This document shows positions 12,843-26,251 of a DNA stretch of 64,000 nt, one piece after another. The notes beneath the pieces are model-generated. The model made no database searches, had not been told where the DNA came from, and was given only the letters and a program-made list of their open reading frames with translations. The number at the start of each line of letters is the position of its first letter. The stretch's first letter is position 1. This DNA is from Siphlonurus alternatus. Lineage: Eukaryota; Arthropoda; Insecta; Ephemeroptera; Siphlonuridae. The stretch is taken from assembly GCA_949825025.1 (NCBI GenBank), contig OX463778.1, positions 38,765,194-38,829,193 on the forward strand. Direction: 5' to 3'. A program made the position numbers and the translations under genes.

Positions 12843-15800
12843 ATATCATTATACAAAAAATAAACCTCTGTACCGTACATATAAAATAGTATTTTCAATC
12901 AAGATGTTTTTGCATAGAAAATAGCAAAGTAATATCTTTGCCATTATGTTAGCACAAAGCTAATCTGCGACTAAGCGGTTCTCAAAAGAGTGAAGAGCTA
13001 TAGCGCGCGTGCGGCTTTTTGACTTCTCTTTTTTTTGAGTGCCACCTTTGCTCGTGCAGCGTGCCGACACCAAATTAAACATTGTCCGCCCGCCCACCCG
13101 CCTCGAGTATAAGATGATGACGGTGCAGCTTTGCATCTGTGGAGTCACTGCAACGCGGCAAATTTAAATATCATTAACGTCACTCATATGATATAAAAAT
13201 TTCTAATGCTTGAAAGATTAAATGTGTCATAAATGTATATAATCACTGGGGGCACTTAAAAAATATCAATATATATCAAGCTATAGGCCTCATGCATTAT
13301 TTTCTAATTTGTCTGATGTTGCCTAGAGGCTCTACGGTACCTCAGACTCTTATAACCCAATGGTATTCCAATAAAATAGTTCAGAAACCCAGCACAGATA
13401 TCATTGTCAATAATGCGACTGTGTTGGGATCTCCATGGCAACATATTACCGATTTCTGCTGAACTAAGGTCTCGTATATCTTTATATTAGTTTTTCAAAT
13501 CGAGGGAGATCTCCCCGATATCCTATTGTCTTAGAATTATGCATAATTAACGTACCTTGAAAATTCTGCTAATGGACCCTGATCTCTCAGTATTAGCTGA
13601 AAATATGCCTTCCAGATATTCCCTTATTCAGATCAAAATTAATAATTAACAATGAAGCAAATGCATTATGTTTGATTGATTTATTATACCTATATTTTTA
13701 TGGTTCTATGAAATATTTATCACAATATAATATGTTTTTGTTAATACTTGATAAGCTCTTATTAACAATAACTGAAAGTTTCTCGTTAAAATACATTTAA
13801 AAATCCTTTGACTATAAAAATTATAAAGATCTGAAATAACTACGAGTCAGACACTTAACTTAAAAATGAAAAGATTGAAATTCGAGTTTTTTTGTTTTGT
13901 TATTCTCAAAACTAATTGGAAGTGATGAAATCAATGTATATTATATTGAAACTGTAATATAGTTAAGAACCTATAAAACAGTATAATATTTATCATATTA
14001 TAAAAAAATACATGCATTTTGCAGCTATTAGGACTGTTTAATGTTGTCGTTTTATATTAATGGTATAAATATGCCAAAAAAAGAAAATATTATTTAAAAA
14101 ATACACAAAATTGCCCAAATTTGTATAAAAATTAAATTTTGATTAAAATCTAAAGAAATAAAAATTTAATTTATTACCAGCTGGCATTTTTCCAATGTAT
14201 AATTATTCTACTATATATAATTAAGCTTGAGGGCTATCAGTGATTGATGTTTATTGCTTTACATTTTAAAATTTATAACTATTTTGAATTGAAAAAGTTT
14301 TCTAAAACCTTATCTAATGGTGTAGAAACTTTAAGTATAAACTATAAAGGATAATAATTGGACCAATTGTTATCATGTTTCCTTAATTATCTGACGAGTT
14401 ACATACGTTCTGTTCACACTTCTCTTATTCTACCACAATTCTTACATTGTCCATGTATTATACAATAGCTGTTACGGTTATAATTAATGCTTTTGCTATC
14501 ATATTTCTATACAATTTTAACACTTATTGACTATTGCAAAGAAATTTATAACGGTACATGTTTAATATATTGAAAGTCACCGTTTAAAAAAAGCAAAAAT
14601 GTATAATATGATATTATATAAGATATAGGTGTATTGTTAAATGTCATATTTCGTTCTTCATTTGTCTTGCTTGTCAGTTTAAAGAGGGTGCTAATTGATA
14701 AAGGCAGGCTTTTAATATAATATCTTAAGGGTGGTATATAATAACTGTTCACACCACCCACTTACATGTAATATGATTGGTGGTGATTGAATATCTATTC
14801 ATCATTCAGTTATAATACCCACCCTCTTTTCTTAGCCATTATATATGAAACATTTAATTATAATTGACGCGTGGGAATTTTCTATTCTAGTTTAAAATTT
14901 CCCTGAATCATCTAGCAGGAGATTATGATTCACCACAGCTGGGGCCAACTTTACGTGACAGGGTGAGAACAAGAAAAGCTGACAGTCGTGATGTGAGATA
15001 GCCGGGACCAAACAGGTCACAAATTAAACCTTCTTTTTGTGATCAAAACTTTTTGATACATCTAACTCAGAAAATAATAATGACAAAAATGTTACTTTTT
15101 TTTTTCAACCAATAATATTTATTCTAATTTTTCTCACTTTCAAATTATATTTGCTTCTGATTTGTCCTTTTAAAATTTATGTTAGTTCTTATTATTATAG
15201 TATTTAAGCAAACAGATTATATAATATAGTACATCAGATTTAGTCAACATATACAAGTGCTGGGACAATATCTGCATGTATAATTATACAGTATATGATG
15301 CTCATTATTTACAATCGATTATTTTGTCCCACTATACATCTCCACGAGTATTTAAATGTTTAAAAATATATAATTTATTAATATACGTTTTGTATTATAC
15401 TTGGTCCTGTATATTAAATGGAAAAATATGCATACAGCAGTTGATTTTTTTTTATACGATTACTGTAAGCTATTAACACTTCAGCAATATATTATAATAT
15501 GAAATATGATTGCTTTGTTGTAATTTTTATTTTCACTCTTAATAATTTTTCTTCTACCGTTCAAGTCTCCCAAATTTTTTTTTATTATTTTCATTTTTAT
15601 TTTTTTACATTTGCTTATAATACAATACGTCAATTACTTGTACAGTATATTTATATAATATAGATTCATCTGAAAATCAGATAAGCTTGCTCGATAAAAA
15701 ACTAAACAACTTTACCAAAAAATAAGCCACATTTAAAAAAAAAAAAACTTACTATAGAAGACTGTCAAATGATGCATTTATAAATTATATCTTATCGAGA

Positions 15801-18342
15801 GCGATTATTCAGTTTCTTGAACTGAAAACTTTGGTATTTTAAATCAAACATTTTGCAAGAGTAGTAAAAATATATATATATAAAAAAAAAAAAAAACGCA
15901 CGTTCGTTGAATATTATATACAAAACATTGAGACATATAATATAAGCACCTGAAATAAGCTATATAATAATAACAATACATAATATAGAGTATATATAGA
16001 TGCTGCTGCAGTAGCTGCATGCTATTCTATCTAAGGTTCTTATTGTGTTGAATGTTTAAATCCTCTTAAAAATGAAGCAGATACAAAGACTTAATCTTGT
16101 TTGTGGTTCACCAAAGTATTGTATATATTTATATTGAAGGAGTTCTCTAGTACATATATAGTGAAGGAGCTTGTTGGATAGAGATTGGAATAATCAGAGG
16201 TCTCATCTCATATGTGGGGTATATGCATGCAGACACGCGGGCCATCAGACAGACAGAGAGCACTTGAGGAGCTCAATGAAAAAAACCGGTCGCCAAGTCT
16301 CATCTTCATATTATTATCATCATCATCATGACAAAAAAATAATAAGAGTCGTTATAATAACTGCCAAAAGCAAGTGCAGTAATTCCCACACCCGGGGTGA
16401 AAATATTAGAGGAAAAAAAATATTTATTATAAAAGGGGGGTGTATGATAGCACTATATACTTTGATAGGCCCCCCTTACCACCTTTAATTTTTTTTTTTG
16501 AACTATTATTATTCTTACCTGTCCATATGTTTTATATAAAAGTCGAATTCTATAGACTTTTTTTTTTAAATATAATAATACAGGTTTTTGTTACCTTGTG
16601 GTGCTAGCTTCAAATTTGTATTTTTTTTAAATATAATATGTATATTTTAATATGTTATAGTTTTAACTTTTTTATGGTTCTTATAATTATTTTTCATGCA
16701 TTAATAAAATTTGAAACACAAATTATTTATATTATATTACCAATATTTTATAAATTTTGCAAAGAAAATTAAAATTAAACCAAATAAAATTTTAATTTTA
16801 CTTTAAAATAAAATCTGCTATGGTTTACCGTTAGAACGAAATGCCTTATGTTTATCTTTTTGAAGGGGGTGCTTTACCACTTTATACTATTCTCCATCCT
16901 TTATAATGTTGAACTACTTATCATGATTATCTCACTTTTTTTACACCGGTTCAAATCCTCCCTCACGTAATACCTTGATACCAAGGTAGTGGTATAGCAC
17001 AGTTGGTATCGGTCAGCACCATCTAGTACTAGAAGAGGGTGCACTCATGAGAGCTCACCATCTGTTCCCTCTTGCAGGGCGGTTTGTGCAGGAGGGGGCG
17101 AAAGGGAGAGTGTTACCGCTGCTGCACAAGTTCTCATATATTAAGGTGACGCCCATTTAATTCCTCTATATATATACCTTCTGTGCATGCTTATAACGGG
17201 GCAGCAATGTAATGCGAGGCTACCTCATAACCCCCGCCAAAAACTCCCCCTACATACGACGCGTGTGTAACTGTTGTGTGATGTTTTGTGTTATTCTATA
17301 AAATGAACCTTCAGTTTACTTTTGCACGTGGCTTAAAATTTATACTTCTATTATAGTTCTATAGAAAAAAAAGACTTTATATTATACGTAGATAACAAAA
17401 ACTTTTATTGTATATAACATTGTATTATTGTATGTTTGAATACAAAATTATAATTACAATTGATAAATTCTATGTGTTAAATTATATAGTAACATTCTTA
17501 TGGATATTCTTATTCTTGATTAGTATGCATGGCTTATTGTAAATAAAATTGCATAATTAAAATCTAAAAAAAAAATTATGAACTCTCTCTACCTTATTTA
17601 TATTTAACACTTCTACTTAACATCTTTTTTCTATTTGATTAACAAATAGTGATTTTAATATTGTTGGAAAAATATCAGCAATTTGAATAGCACAATAATA
17701 ATAAAAAATACTGTAAAAGGGGTGCAACGTTGGAAAGTTCTAATCATACTGCGTAATACATGCATGAGAAGTTTCTAATGCAAACTTGGTCTTTGCTGAA
17801 TATATTCAGGCAACAATGAAAGCGAGAATTTTACTTATATACAAAAAAAATATATACTTGATTGAATTCAAGTAAGAAGGTTTGATATTATACAACTAAG
17901 CATTCATTTTAAACATTGTATAGAGAATTTTTATACCAAAAGCACATTTATTTGTCCATCTCCTAATCTTTTATGATAATTTGTCTCTTATTGTGTATAT
18001 TTAATACATTTTTTTTTCAGCTCCTTTGACCATGCATAGACATGTATGGCATATATAGAGCAAGTCATACATACATAATAACAAAACAAAAGCACAAAAG
18101 CATATAATTATAATAACAAAAATCAGCCACGTAGTGTAACATTATAACTTTCCTAAATATATATAATATAAAACAATATTCCATATAAAGTATTTATTTA
18201 AATAATTATTTTTTAAAACATGCAAATTATCCAACATTTTTTTTTCTTACATAATTGGTAAACCATTCATATTATACACAGGCACAAATATATTTGCTTT
18301 ACGTTGCTCATGCAAACAAATTATTTACTTCCAAAATAGCGG
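12843..18342. other. Intergenic, AT-rich with islands
   Basis: Islands at about 12960-13160, 13260-13640 (listed separately in part), 14750-15030 (Su(H)-type CGTGGGAA at 14870-14877), 16180-16480 (TGTGGGAA on the minus strand at 16383-16390) and 16940-17290. The last contains GATACCAA/TTGGTATC (16977-16984 and 17003-17010). No gene was recognised. Confidence 0.5.
13304..13486 (-). other. Stop-to-stop open frame of 60 codons, possible exon relic
   Basis: Within a stretch of balanced composition free of simple repeats (about 13260-13640), the minus strand is open for 60 codons. The peptide includes EIGNMLPWRSQHSRIIDNDI and has no low-complexity runs. There is no ATG at its beginning, and I do not recognise it. 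A second short frame just upstream on the same strand ends at AAG|GTACGT (donor at 13550-13555). It could be an old gene or transposon fragment, or chance. Confidence 0.2.
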
Positions 18343-18476
18343 GGGCGATATTCGAAAGAGTTATCCTTTATCCACGTTTCTCTCTACGTTTAGCACCATG
18401 CAGCTTTTAATTCAATGACACTAAACGTTGCTATTATAGTGAGAAACCTGGATAACTTCCTTCGTGAATCACGCCC
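18343..18476. mobile_element. MITE, 134 bp, GGGCGTGATTCACG-type ends
   Basis: The left end (GGGCGATATTCG) and the right end (CGTGAATCACGCCC) are inverted repeats of about 45 bp, including GTTATCC and GTTTCTC blocks. It belongs to the same family as 28946-29494. Confidence 0.6.
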
Positions 18477-20086
18477 ATTAATTTGTTTAATCACTACATG
18501 GTATGCAGCATTTAATAAAACACATTTTTATTGCAATACGTTGATATATAAATAAATAAAACATCACCAACGGAAACAAATCATATTACATCTAATCTAA
18601 TATAATTTCATCAAAAACAATAAAATAATTTTGGTTTCTGTTGTTTTAAAAACCATATTAAGTATCAAAAAGTGAGTATTAACGGAATTTCCCACAGTAT
18701 ATATTTCGTGACAACAATATGGTTAATAACGAAAATTATACCCCTTTTTTATATATTTCTGTTATAGCACCTTCCACCACAGGTTTAATACATAAGCAGG
18801 AAACTAGCAGCACCACAGATTGCAATATACTGTAAGACTGTGAGAACTATAATATATAAAGTGGCCAGTGCATTTGACAGGTGGTGGCATATGGGCACAA
18901 TGTCACGATCATGCAGATAATACTATAATACACTGTGATATGCTCCGTAGAACCGTCGTGATACAGCATATGTCTAATATAGTTTCACTTTCATACAGAA
19001 AATAATGAAAATATATGACGTAATATACTTAAACTATGAGAATTTTATGTTCATGCATGGTGAATTTTACTTTACCTGACAGGTGACTTATGAAACAAGG
19101 AGACTCGCCTCAAAGATTATGACAACAAATTTATTAACATATATGACATTGATACGGTATATATAGACGTTAATTTAATTAAAATTTAATCTAATTTTAC
19201 AAGTAACCTTATGTCACCATATGCACTTTATATAAAGATTTTTTTCAGTTAAATAAAATCATTGATGCAAAAAAATTCATGTTACAGGTTCAACGGTTAA
19301 TGTTAACAACTCAATGCATTTTGGTGAAACATTTCAACATCAAGATTTAATATTTTATTTTTTATTATCTTTTTTTTGACAACTTGTCATATAATATGGT
19401 TTATAAATTTAAAATACAAATTTTTTAGACATTTCCTCCAAATTTATCACTATAGGTATATAGTTGAATCAGTTGAATCATGATAAAGTATAAATGGATT
19501 AAAATAGAAAATTTGAAACTAACAATAAGAAGCTATGATGATGATATACTTAATGGATTATTATATAAATAAATTTGAGAAGTGTCAGATTAATTTTCCA
19601 TCAAAAATATAAATTATTTGGTCTTAACATTTTTCTATGTCTATTTTTTTTTTTTTTTTTTTTTTTTTCAAAATTTAGTACTAAGGAAAAGATTTTTAAA
19701 ACACATTAATTATTATACTTATAACAAATAATGTATAAAGCTTAAAACATTTTACCAATAGAGAAATACATTGAACATATTAAATATATTCTCTATGATT
19801 TTGCTTGCCTTCATCAATTCAACGTTATAATAAGCATTTTTGATCTATCACGCATGTTTAGTAATGAACAGGATATGCGTGGATAATAATTACGCATTTA
19901 CGCAGACTACACAAAGAAAACGTTGATATTGTTATAGCGATGGTATAGAGCTTGAAAAATTATCATTGTCTTGAGTCTTGATAACGTGCAATGCAATGGA
20001 TTGTAATTATATTATTGCTAAGGAATAAAATATATATATCATTCAATTATTGCAGAATTAAATGCATGCATCTCGAACGTTGTTAC

Positions 20087-20120
20087 CCCGGGCTCAGGGT
20101 ATATGTATAGCCTGCCCGGG
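20087..20120. repeat. GC-capped hairpin
   Basis: CCCGGGCTCAGGGTATA pairs with TATAGCCTGCCCGGG across a 2-nt loop, with a bulge. It follows a strong minus-strand splice acceptor, TTCTTTTTTTTTTCAG, ending near 20147. Confidence 0.4.
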
Positions 20121-20239
20121 TCTGTACTTGCTGTTAAAACGGCAGCCTGAAAAAAAAAAAGAAATAAAATTTTAAAATTTTGGGAGAAATGAGAGTTTTT
20201 TTTTCTTAATTTCACCACTTTTTTAATAGACAACATCCC

Positions 20240-20545
20240 CAAAACTTCCTAGTGCCCCAAAGTGTACATGTTTGTTCTCACGCCACTGACGGTGCACTTG
20301 GCTACAGCAGCCACTTGTGGTACAGCTCTCGTTGGTGCGGCAGGTTCTCACGCCGCTCCCTGCGATCACGGTTCGATATGGTGTTATTGCACGGCGGAAA
20401 CGACCCTCCAGCTGCATCAGCTCGAGAACCAGAGCCTGCACGCATGCGGGGGTGGCGCGTGACTCGTCGTTATTGCCCGGTCACTTCGTGCTATGCGGGG
20501 CCGCCGCGAGCATTTCCTTCCGTACATCACACCTTCATTACCTGT
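20240..20545. promoter_or_regulatory. GC-rich island with CAGCTGC
   Basis: Several overlapping open frames exist here on both strands, as expected when stop codons are depleted by GC content, but none resembles a protein family. CAGCTGC (GCAGCTG on the minus strand) is at 20409-20415. Candidate regulatory DNA. Confidence 0.22.
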
Positions 20546-20670
20546 CATACGTATACATGGTGACAATCATAATATATTACTTCTTGTGTTACAGCTTCCG
20601 CAATTAGTTTATTTTGTAATAGCGAAATACGCTCAGTGCTGTATGTTATAATTATATTTCTTCATTCATT

Positions 20671-20674
<4 letters not shown>

Positions 20675-20756
<82 letters not shown>
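20675..20756. repeat. (CT)41 microsatellite
   Basis: An uninterrupted run of 41 CT units, followed by short CTAT units. Confidence 0.97.
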
Positions 20757-20764
<8 letters not shown>

Positions 20765-23700
20765 CATGTGTTATAGCTGAATATAAAATTGTATTTTAAT
20801 AATACGAGTATAATAAAAAACACAAGTAGCGAATTAATGTTCTATAGGCATGCAAATTTAATCATAAAGTATGAAATCAAATTACATATAGCTGGAGGGT
20901 TATAATTTTATTATTATATTTTAATAATAATTCATTGAATAAATCAAAGCACATTTTTCTTGGACACTGACGCCGAAATAAAGTGCATACCTTGTCATGT
21001 TATTTCTCCCTGAGATTAGACAACTTTTTCAACGCCAAAACAAAGCAGGTTGCATAAGATACAGGGGTAATGGTTGCTAATGATAATGATGCAAACCAAC
21101 TTTATTTTGATGCTATGATTTGTTTTGATGTAGCTTGAGTATGCTGTATATTATTACTACATTTCCCTCACTTGCAAAAGATTACGTTTTTATACATAAA
21201 AAAATTAAAATGTTTTTTAGACTATAGCATATTTTACTTGATATGGACTATAATACTGTATATAGATAGGTTTCATAATGTACAACATATTTTACAGTAC
21301 ATGTATTGTTTGCATGCAATATTTTTACATAATTAATATATTTTAAAAATTTAATTGATGAACTGGATGAACTAGAAACCAGAGGAATTATTATTTATAT
21401 TTATAGAGAGAGACCTAATTATATTTATTTTTTTGTCTTCTTTCACTCAGCGCGAGTATGCAAATGTTATTATTTTGAATAACATTTTATTTAAATGTAG
21501 ATTCATAATAAGTGATTTTTATTGAGTTTATAAATACATTTTAAATAGTTTTTATTGAATATCTGATTGCTTGTATACATAAAGATATATAAAAAAATGC
21601 ATCTTAAGTAGTTTTTATTGCAACTGTAAAAGATTATTTCCATGTAAGATAAGATAAAATTAATTGGTACATGAATTAAAAACAAATTGCAAGTTACAAC
21701 AAAAAAAAATTGTACATTTGATATTGCATTGAGAATGTTTTTTATAAATTAAGTTTTTATTTTTTGTCATGTCCACTATATAAAGGCATTGAGTAGAACC
21801 ACATGAATAAAATTACTGAACATGTAACAACTGCAAGTACATACATGCATGAGAACTCACTTTAATGATATTTTTACTTCAGAATATATTATGCAAAAAC
21901 GTAAAAGGTGAATGACCAAAAAAAAAAAAAAAAAAAAGGAGAAGAAACTTCACACATCTTCATCAAGGTAATTTCTTGTTGTCACTTAAAACAAGCATGT
22001 GAGAATATAAATTAAGTACTTACTACTTATTCAATTTGAAAAGTGCTGGATACACATGAATTACTTAATTTAATTACTCCTCAAGTTTAAATTTACGTTG
22101 AAGTGTCGTTGGATCAACGCGTAATGAAGAGGAGGGAGTGGCCAACCGGAAAATAATGAACGCTGCTGGAGGTCGCTCAGCCCCATCAGGGTGGTAATTG
22201 TACCCGCCAGTACGATCCGGTCAAGCGTCCCCGGACCACGTGCACGCTCTCCCACGCTACTCAGGTAGGGGGAGAAATGTTTCATAATTATGTTTTAATT
22301 GAAGTGTATTCAATGTGATTCCTAAATTCTTTAAATAATATATTACTAATGCTATAATTATTGCAATTTCTTTTTAAACACATCATATAAAAGTAATTAC
22401 TGTCTTCTTTTCCTATTTGTAAATTATTGACGAGAATATTAAATACATGACTTATTATGTTATATATAATTTCACACGCATGCTCAAACTTGAATTTAAG
22501 TGTCCTTCATGCATGCATGTGTTTTTATGTATACGATTTTTTATTGCAACTACTCAACTAGTTCTAAAAATTCATATAGTATAAAAATGATAAGAAAATG
22601 TTTGAACGATCAACTATATGATTGTTTTAACCTATATATGTACGTATACAAATTGAACACTAATATATAATATAGTGTAAAAATAATATAATTATTATAC
22701 TTCATGGAGTTTTATTACTATGTATGAGAATAACTTAAAATATCTTGATTAATAATAAATAATTTTATTTCTGATTTATATTCATGAATGAAATTGATAG
22801 CAATATAATTATCTTACATTTTAAATCAAGTTTTTTTTTCTGGTATCCCTCATTATTTTTCAACTTATACAGGAAACAATCTCTCCTCCCGTATATATAC
22901 GATGAAATATTTAAATAATCTAGTAATCTAGATTACAGGAGGCTGGGGGGCTGGGGAGCCCATGACACACTGGCACGCGCGACTCTGCAATTACCGGTGG
23001 TGTGCTGCAAGAGTTGTGAATAATCAAGCCAAGTTTACGACACTGACAACCTCCTCCTGCAGTGTTACTTCCGTGCACGTGAGACCGCCCCCACGGTGGC
23101 GCGTGGACCACTGACTTAGTAAAGTCATTGTCAATAGTATAAATATTGCATGGCAAATTAGATCCTTTGAAAAAAAAAAACTGACGTTACGATCAACGGA
23201 AGTGGTTTGTCAAAGGAAACAACAAAATTGGAACCGATTAATTTATATTATGCATCCATACAACGGAAATGCCTTGGGGTAGTTGCATGGAATATTGAAA
23301 AACAATATATTTTTTAACTTCATGAATTAACGTACCTTTCCCTGGCATACAACTTTATACAAGTTTTTTAATTATTTTGTTGAGGTTGTTATTTGCTGTT
23401 ATCATTACTGTTTTTTTTATATTTTTTATTCAGAATATTTGCATGATGCAAATTATCAAAAATAAGAAAAAAATAAAGAAAAAATCAATTTACCTCATAT
23501 ATACTGGTATATAATAAAGTGTAAGGAATAAAGTATATAACTACCTGTGCATTATATATTAAATACTATAGTAATATTATATATAATTATATTCTATAAA
23601 TTATTTATATGCATAATTATAAAATTATAAAATGAAATTGTAAATTTTAATTTAAGCATCAGAATTTTTTGGAGACTTGAATGCTTGAATATTTTTTGCT

Positions 23701-24539
23701 ACTTAAAAAAAATAATAAAAAATAAATAAAAATAAAATATATATGTTGCACTGATTATTTTAACTCGAGCTATATATAATGCTATAATAAGCTATAAAAG
23801 GAGCGATTCAGAAAGGAGTTATCCCAGATAGAAAGATGTCCATATTTATAAATTATTATTTAAAATTAACAAACAAGTATTTGATGAGATATATATTTAT
23901 GCATATATCTCAGTGCATAACTAATTAATGTTTTGATTCCTTACAAATTTTCAGAGTATGTAGACTACATATTGTATTCATTTTCAGGGTAACTAATCCA
24001 ATATAAATTGAATTTTAATAATATGTAAGAACTGTTAGAATAATCTTCTATTTTATTTTAATAATTTTTATGTAAAATTAGTATGTAATTTTGTATTATC
24101 TGAATGTAATTCAAATACTTTTGTTGTAATCTAAAGCTATCAATAAAGTTTCATTTCATTACAATAAATGTGGTTAGTGTAATTTTTTTTACAATGGCAA
24201 TAGTTGTTGAGAAACTTACATATTATGTTGTTTTGAGAATCACTCACATTGATTTTTAATATTTTTATAACCCATAAGCAACCAAACTGAAAATATAAGA
24301 AACTTTAATTATAAATATTATAATATATTAATTGGAATATTCGAATATTGAAACAATATATCATCTTTACTATTGTTGTGAGTTTAAATGTTATAATATT
24401 CCAAATAAATTGTTTTAATTAGTTTTTCAAGAAAATAATTATGCTTCAATCATTTTCTGCAATATATATAATTACATTTCTCATCTTTTTATACTTTTCA
24501 CAAGAATTAGCTCTACAGAAATCCTGCTAAAACTTTATC

Positions 24540-24800
24540 TGTGACTGTACTCTAGGTGGTGGACTCTGAAGAAGCCATATGCCCGCCTGCTGCTGCCGGC
24601 CGCTGAGATCTTGGCACTTGCTCGCCGGTGGTACTTCCTGTTCCTGCTGCAGCCACATGCCGAGCAACGAATTTTCCATGTCATCCCCCGGGCGTCGCCG
24701 CGAATGTGGAAACCTCTGCCGTCGCCGCGATCTTCATTTCCTGGCAACCCCACTCAAGGGGGTGGTGCAGCAGAGACATTTTTTTGTTCTTGTTAGAGAA
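24540..24800. promoter_or_regulatory. GC-rich island
   Basis: A GC-rich block with an 11-bp direct repeat CGTCGCCGCGA (two copies around 24695-24735). Competing short frames on both strands suggest no real coding. Candidate regulatory DNA. Confidence 0.2.
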
Positions 24801-25999
24801 CCCTACCAGGCTGTCTACATGTGTTATGAGAAATATCTCTGCTTTTCTTTTTAAAACTGTAGTCTAATTATTTCTCTGAGTCTCAGATTTTGTAATACAT
24901 ATTTTATTTTATTATAATCTGTTTTTCATCTACTTTGAAGCCTAATTATAAAAGTATATAATATTTAACTAAAATAAATCTCATGTTTCTATTAAAATAA
25001 TAAAACAAAATACTGCTTATTAAATCAATCCTACTGTTTGCTTTCATTGTAAACAAAACGAAAATAACCAGTATAATTATGCTTATTAAATATATTATTT
25101 TCCTATCTATAATAAACTTGTATGTATTTTTTTAGCTCATATGTTTCAAAATTATTTAAATTGTAAAACATACACCATTAAATTTTTAGCATACAAGCAA
25201 GTATACCTCCTTAAATTGATTTATAATTCAGTTCAGTAAAAATATGTATTTTCTCTCTAAGTAAGTAAGGGTTGTTCTATTTTTGTTATTATTAAAAACT
25301 AAAATCAATATTTTTCTGTTATCAAATTTAATGTTAGTAAATTTAATATAAAAAAGTATAAATGTATAAAAATATTATATATAAAATATGTTAAGTACTG
25401 AGCATCTAATTATTATTTTTACAGTAATTTACAAACATAATTAACATTAAAAACATTTACATTGGTACAACACTGCGGTATTTTATAGCACCTACCTAAA
25501 GCAAAAATAATTTATAAATAGTAAAAATCGTATAGCAGAATTCAAAAGCTCAAAGCAAGCATTAGTATTTAATAATTACAAATCAATAATTATAACATAC
25601 AAGTTTATGTATAATAATTAAAAATACAAAAATAAATGTTAACTATATCTTGAATTAATTTAAATCGAGATCAGTAATAATCAAGGCACTTCAAATAGCT
25701 GTTGCAATAAAAATAATTGTTACAACATAATAATTAATTGATAGCGGACATGCACTCCAAAATATTTAATAGGCAATAAGAATAAGCACCAAAATTTAAC
25801 TATTTAAATTTATCGTATTAATAACAGAGTATCATTGAAAAAAATTCAAATGTAAAAGTTGTACTAAAATTTAGAACAATTAATTAGGAATGATATTTAA
25901 ATAACAATTTACTTTTGGACGGTAAAAATATTTTAAATCGGAATGTACACCGTATAGAAAAGAACAAGACAATAGGCACATTTTTGAATTTACATTTTA

Positions 26000-26251
26000 A
26001 ATTCCTGAGTGTTCACTCAATCACGAAAGAAAATTAAATCTATAATAAGAATATCATCAAATTATTTACATTAGTCAATTTTTTATGTACTCGAGTGTAC
26101 AGGTAATTTAAATAGGCACTGTATTATGAAGCGTTCATAATAATAATAATAAATATATGTGTGTACACCATGGCAGTTTTGTGCAGGTCACCGAAGATCG
26201 AACTCCAAAAGCTGAGATCGCAGACGCGTGACGTCACCAGGATAAAGAAAT
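26000..26251 (-). other. Candidate terminal 3' UTR exon of ASH (start of exon)
   Basis: The minus strand has a strong acceptor, TTCTTTTTGTTACAG, ending at 26252. It opens into a GC-richer block (26160-26250) with no long reading frame. Further into the presumptive exon, a Pumilio-type element TGTAAATA lies at 26063-26070. This would suit a 3' UTR exon joined to the donor at 36987, with a 10.7-kb intron. The link is inference: acceptors of similar strength occur elsewhere because pyrimidine tracts are common here, and the exon end is unknown. Confidence 0.25.

Noticed and set aside
16940..17060. tRNA-like signals GGTTCAAATCC and TAGCACAGTTGG
   Set aside because: The box B-like sequence precedes the box A-like one on the same strand, and no cloverleaf forms.
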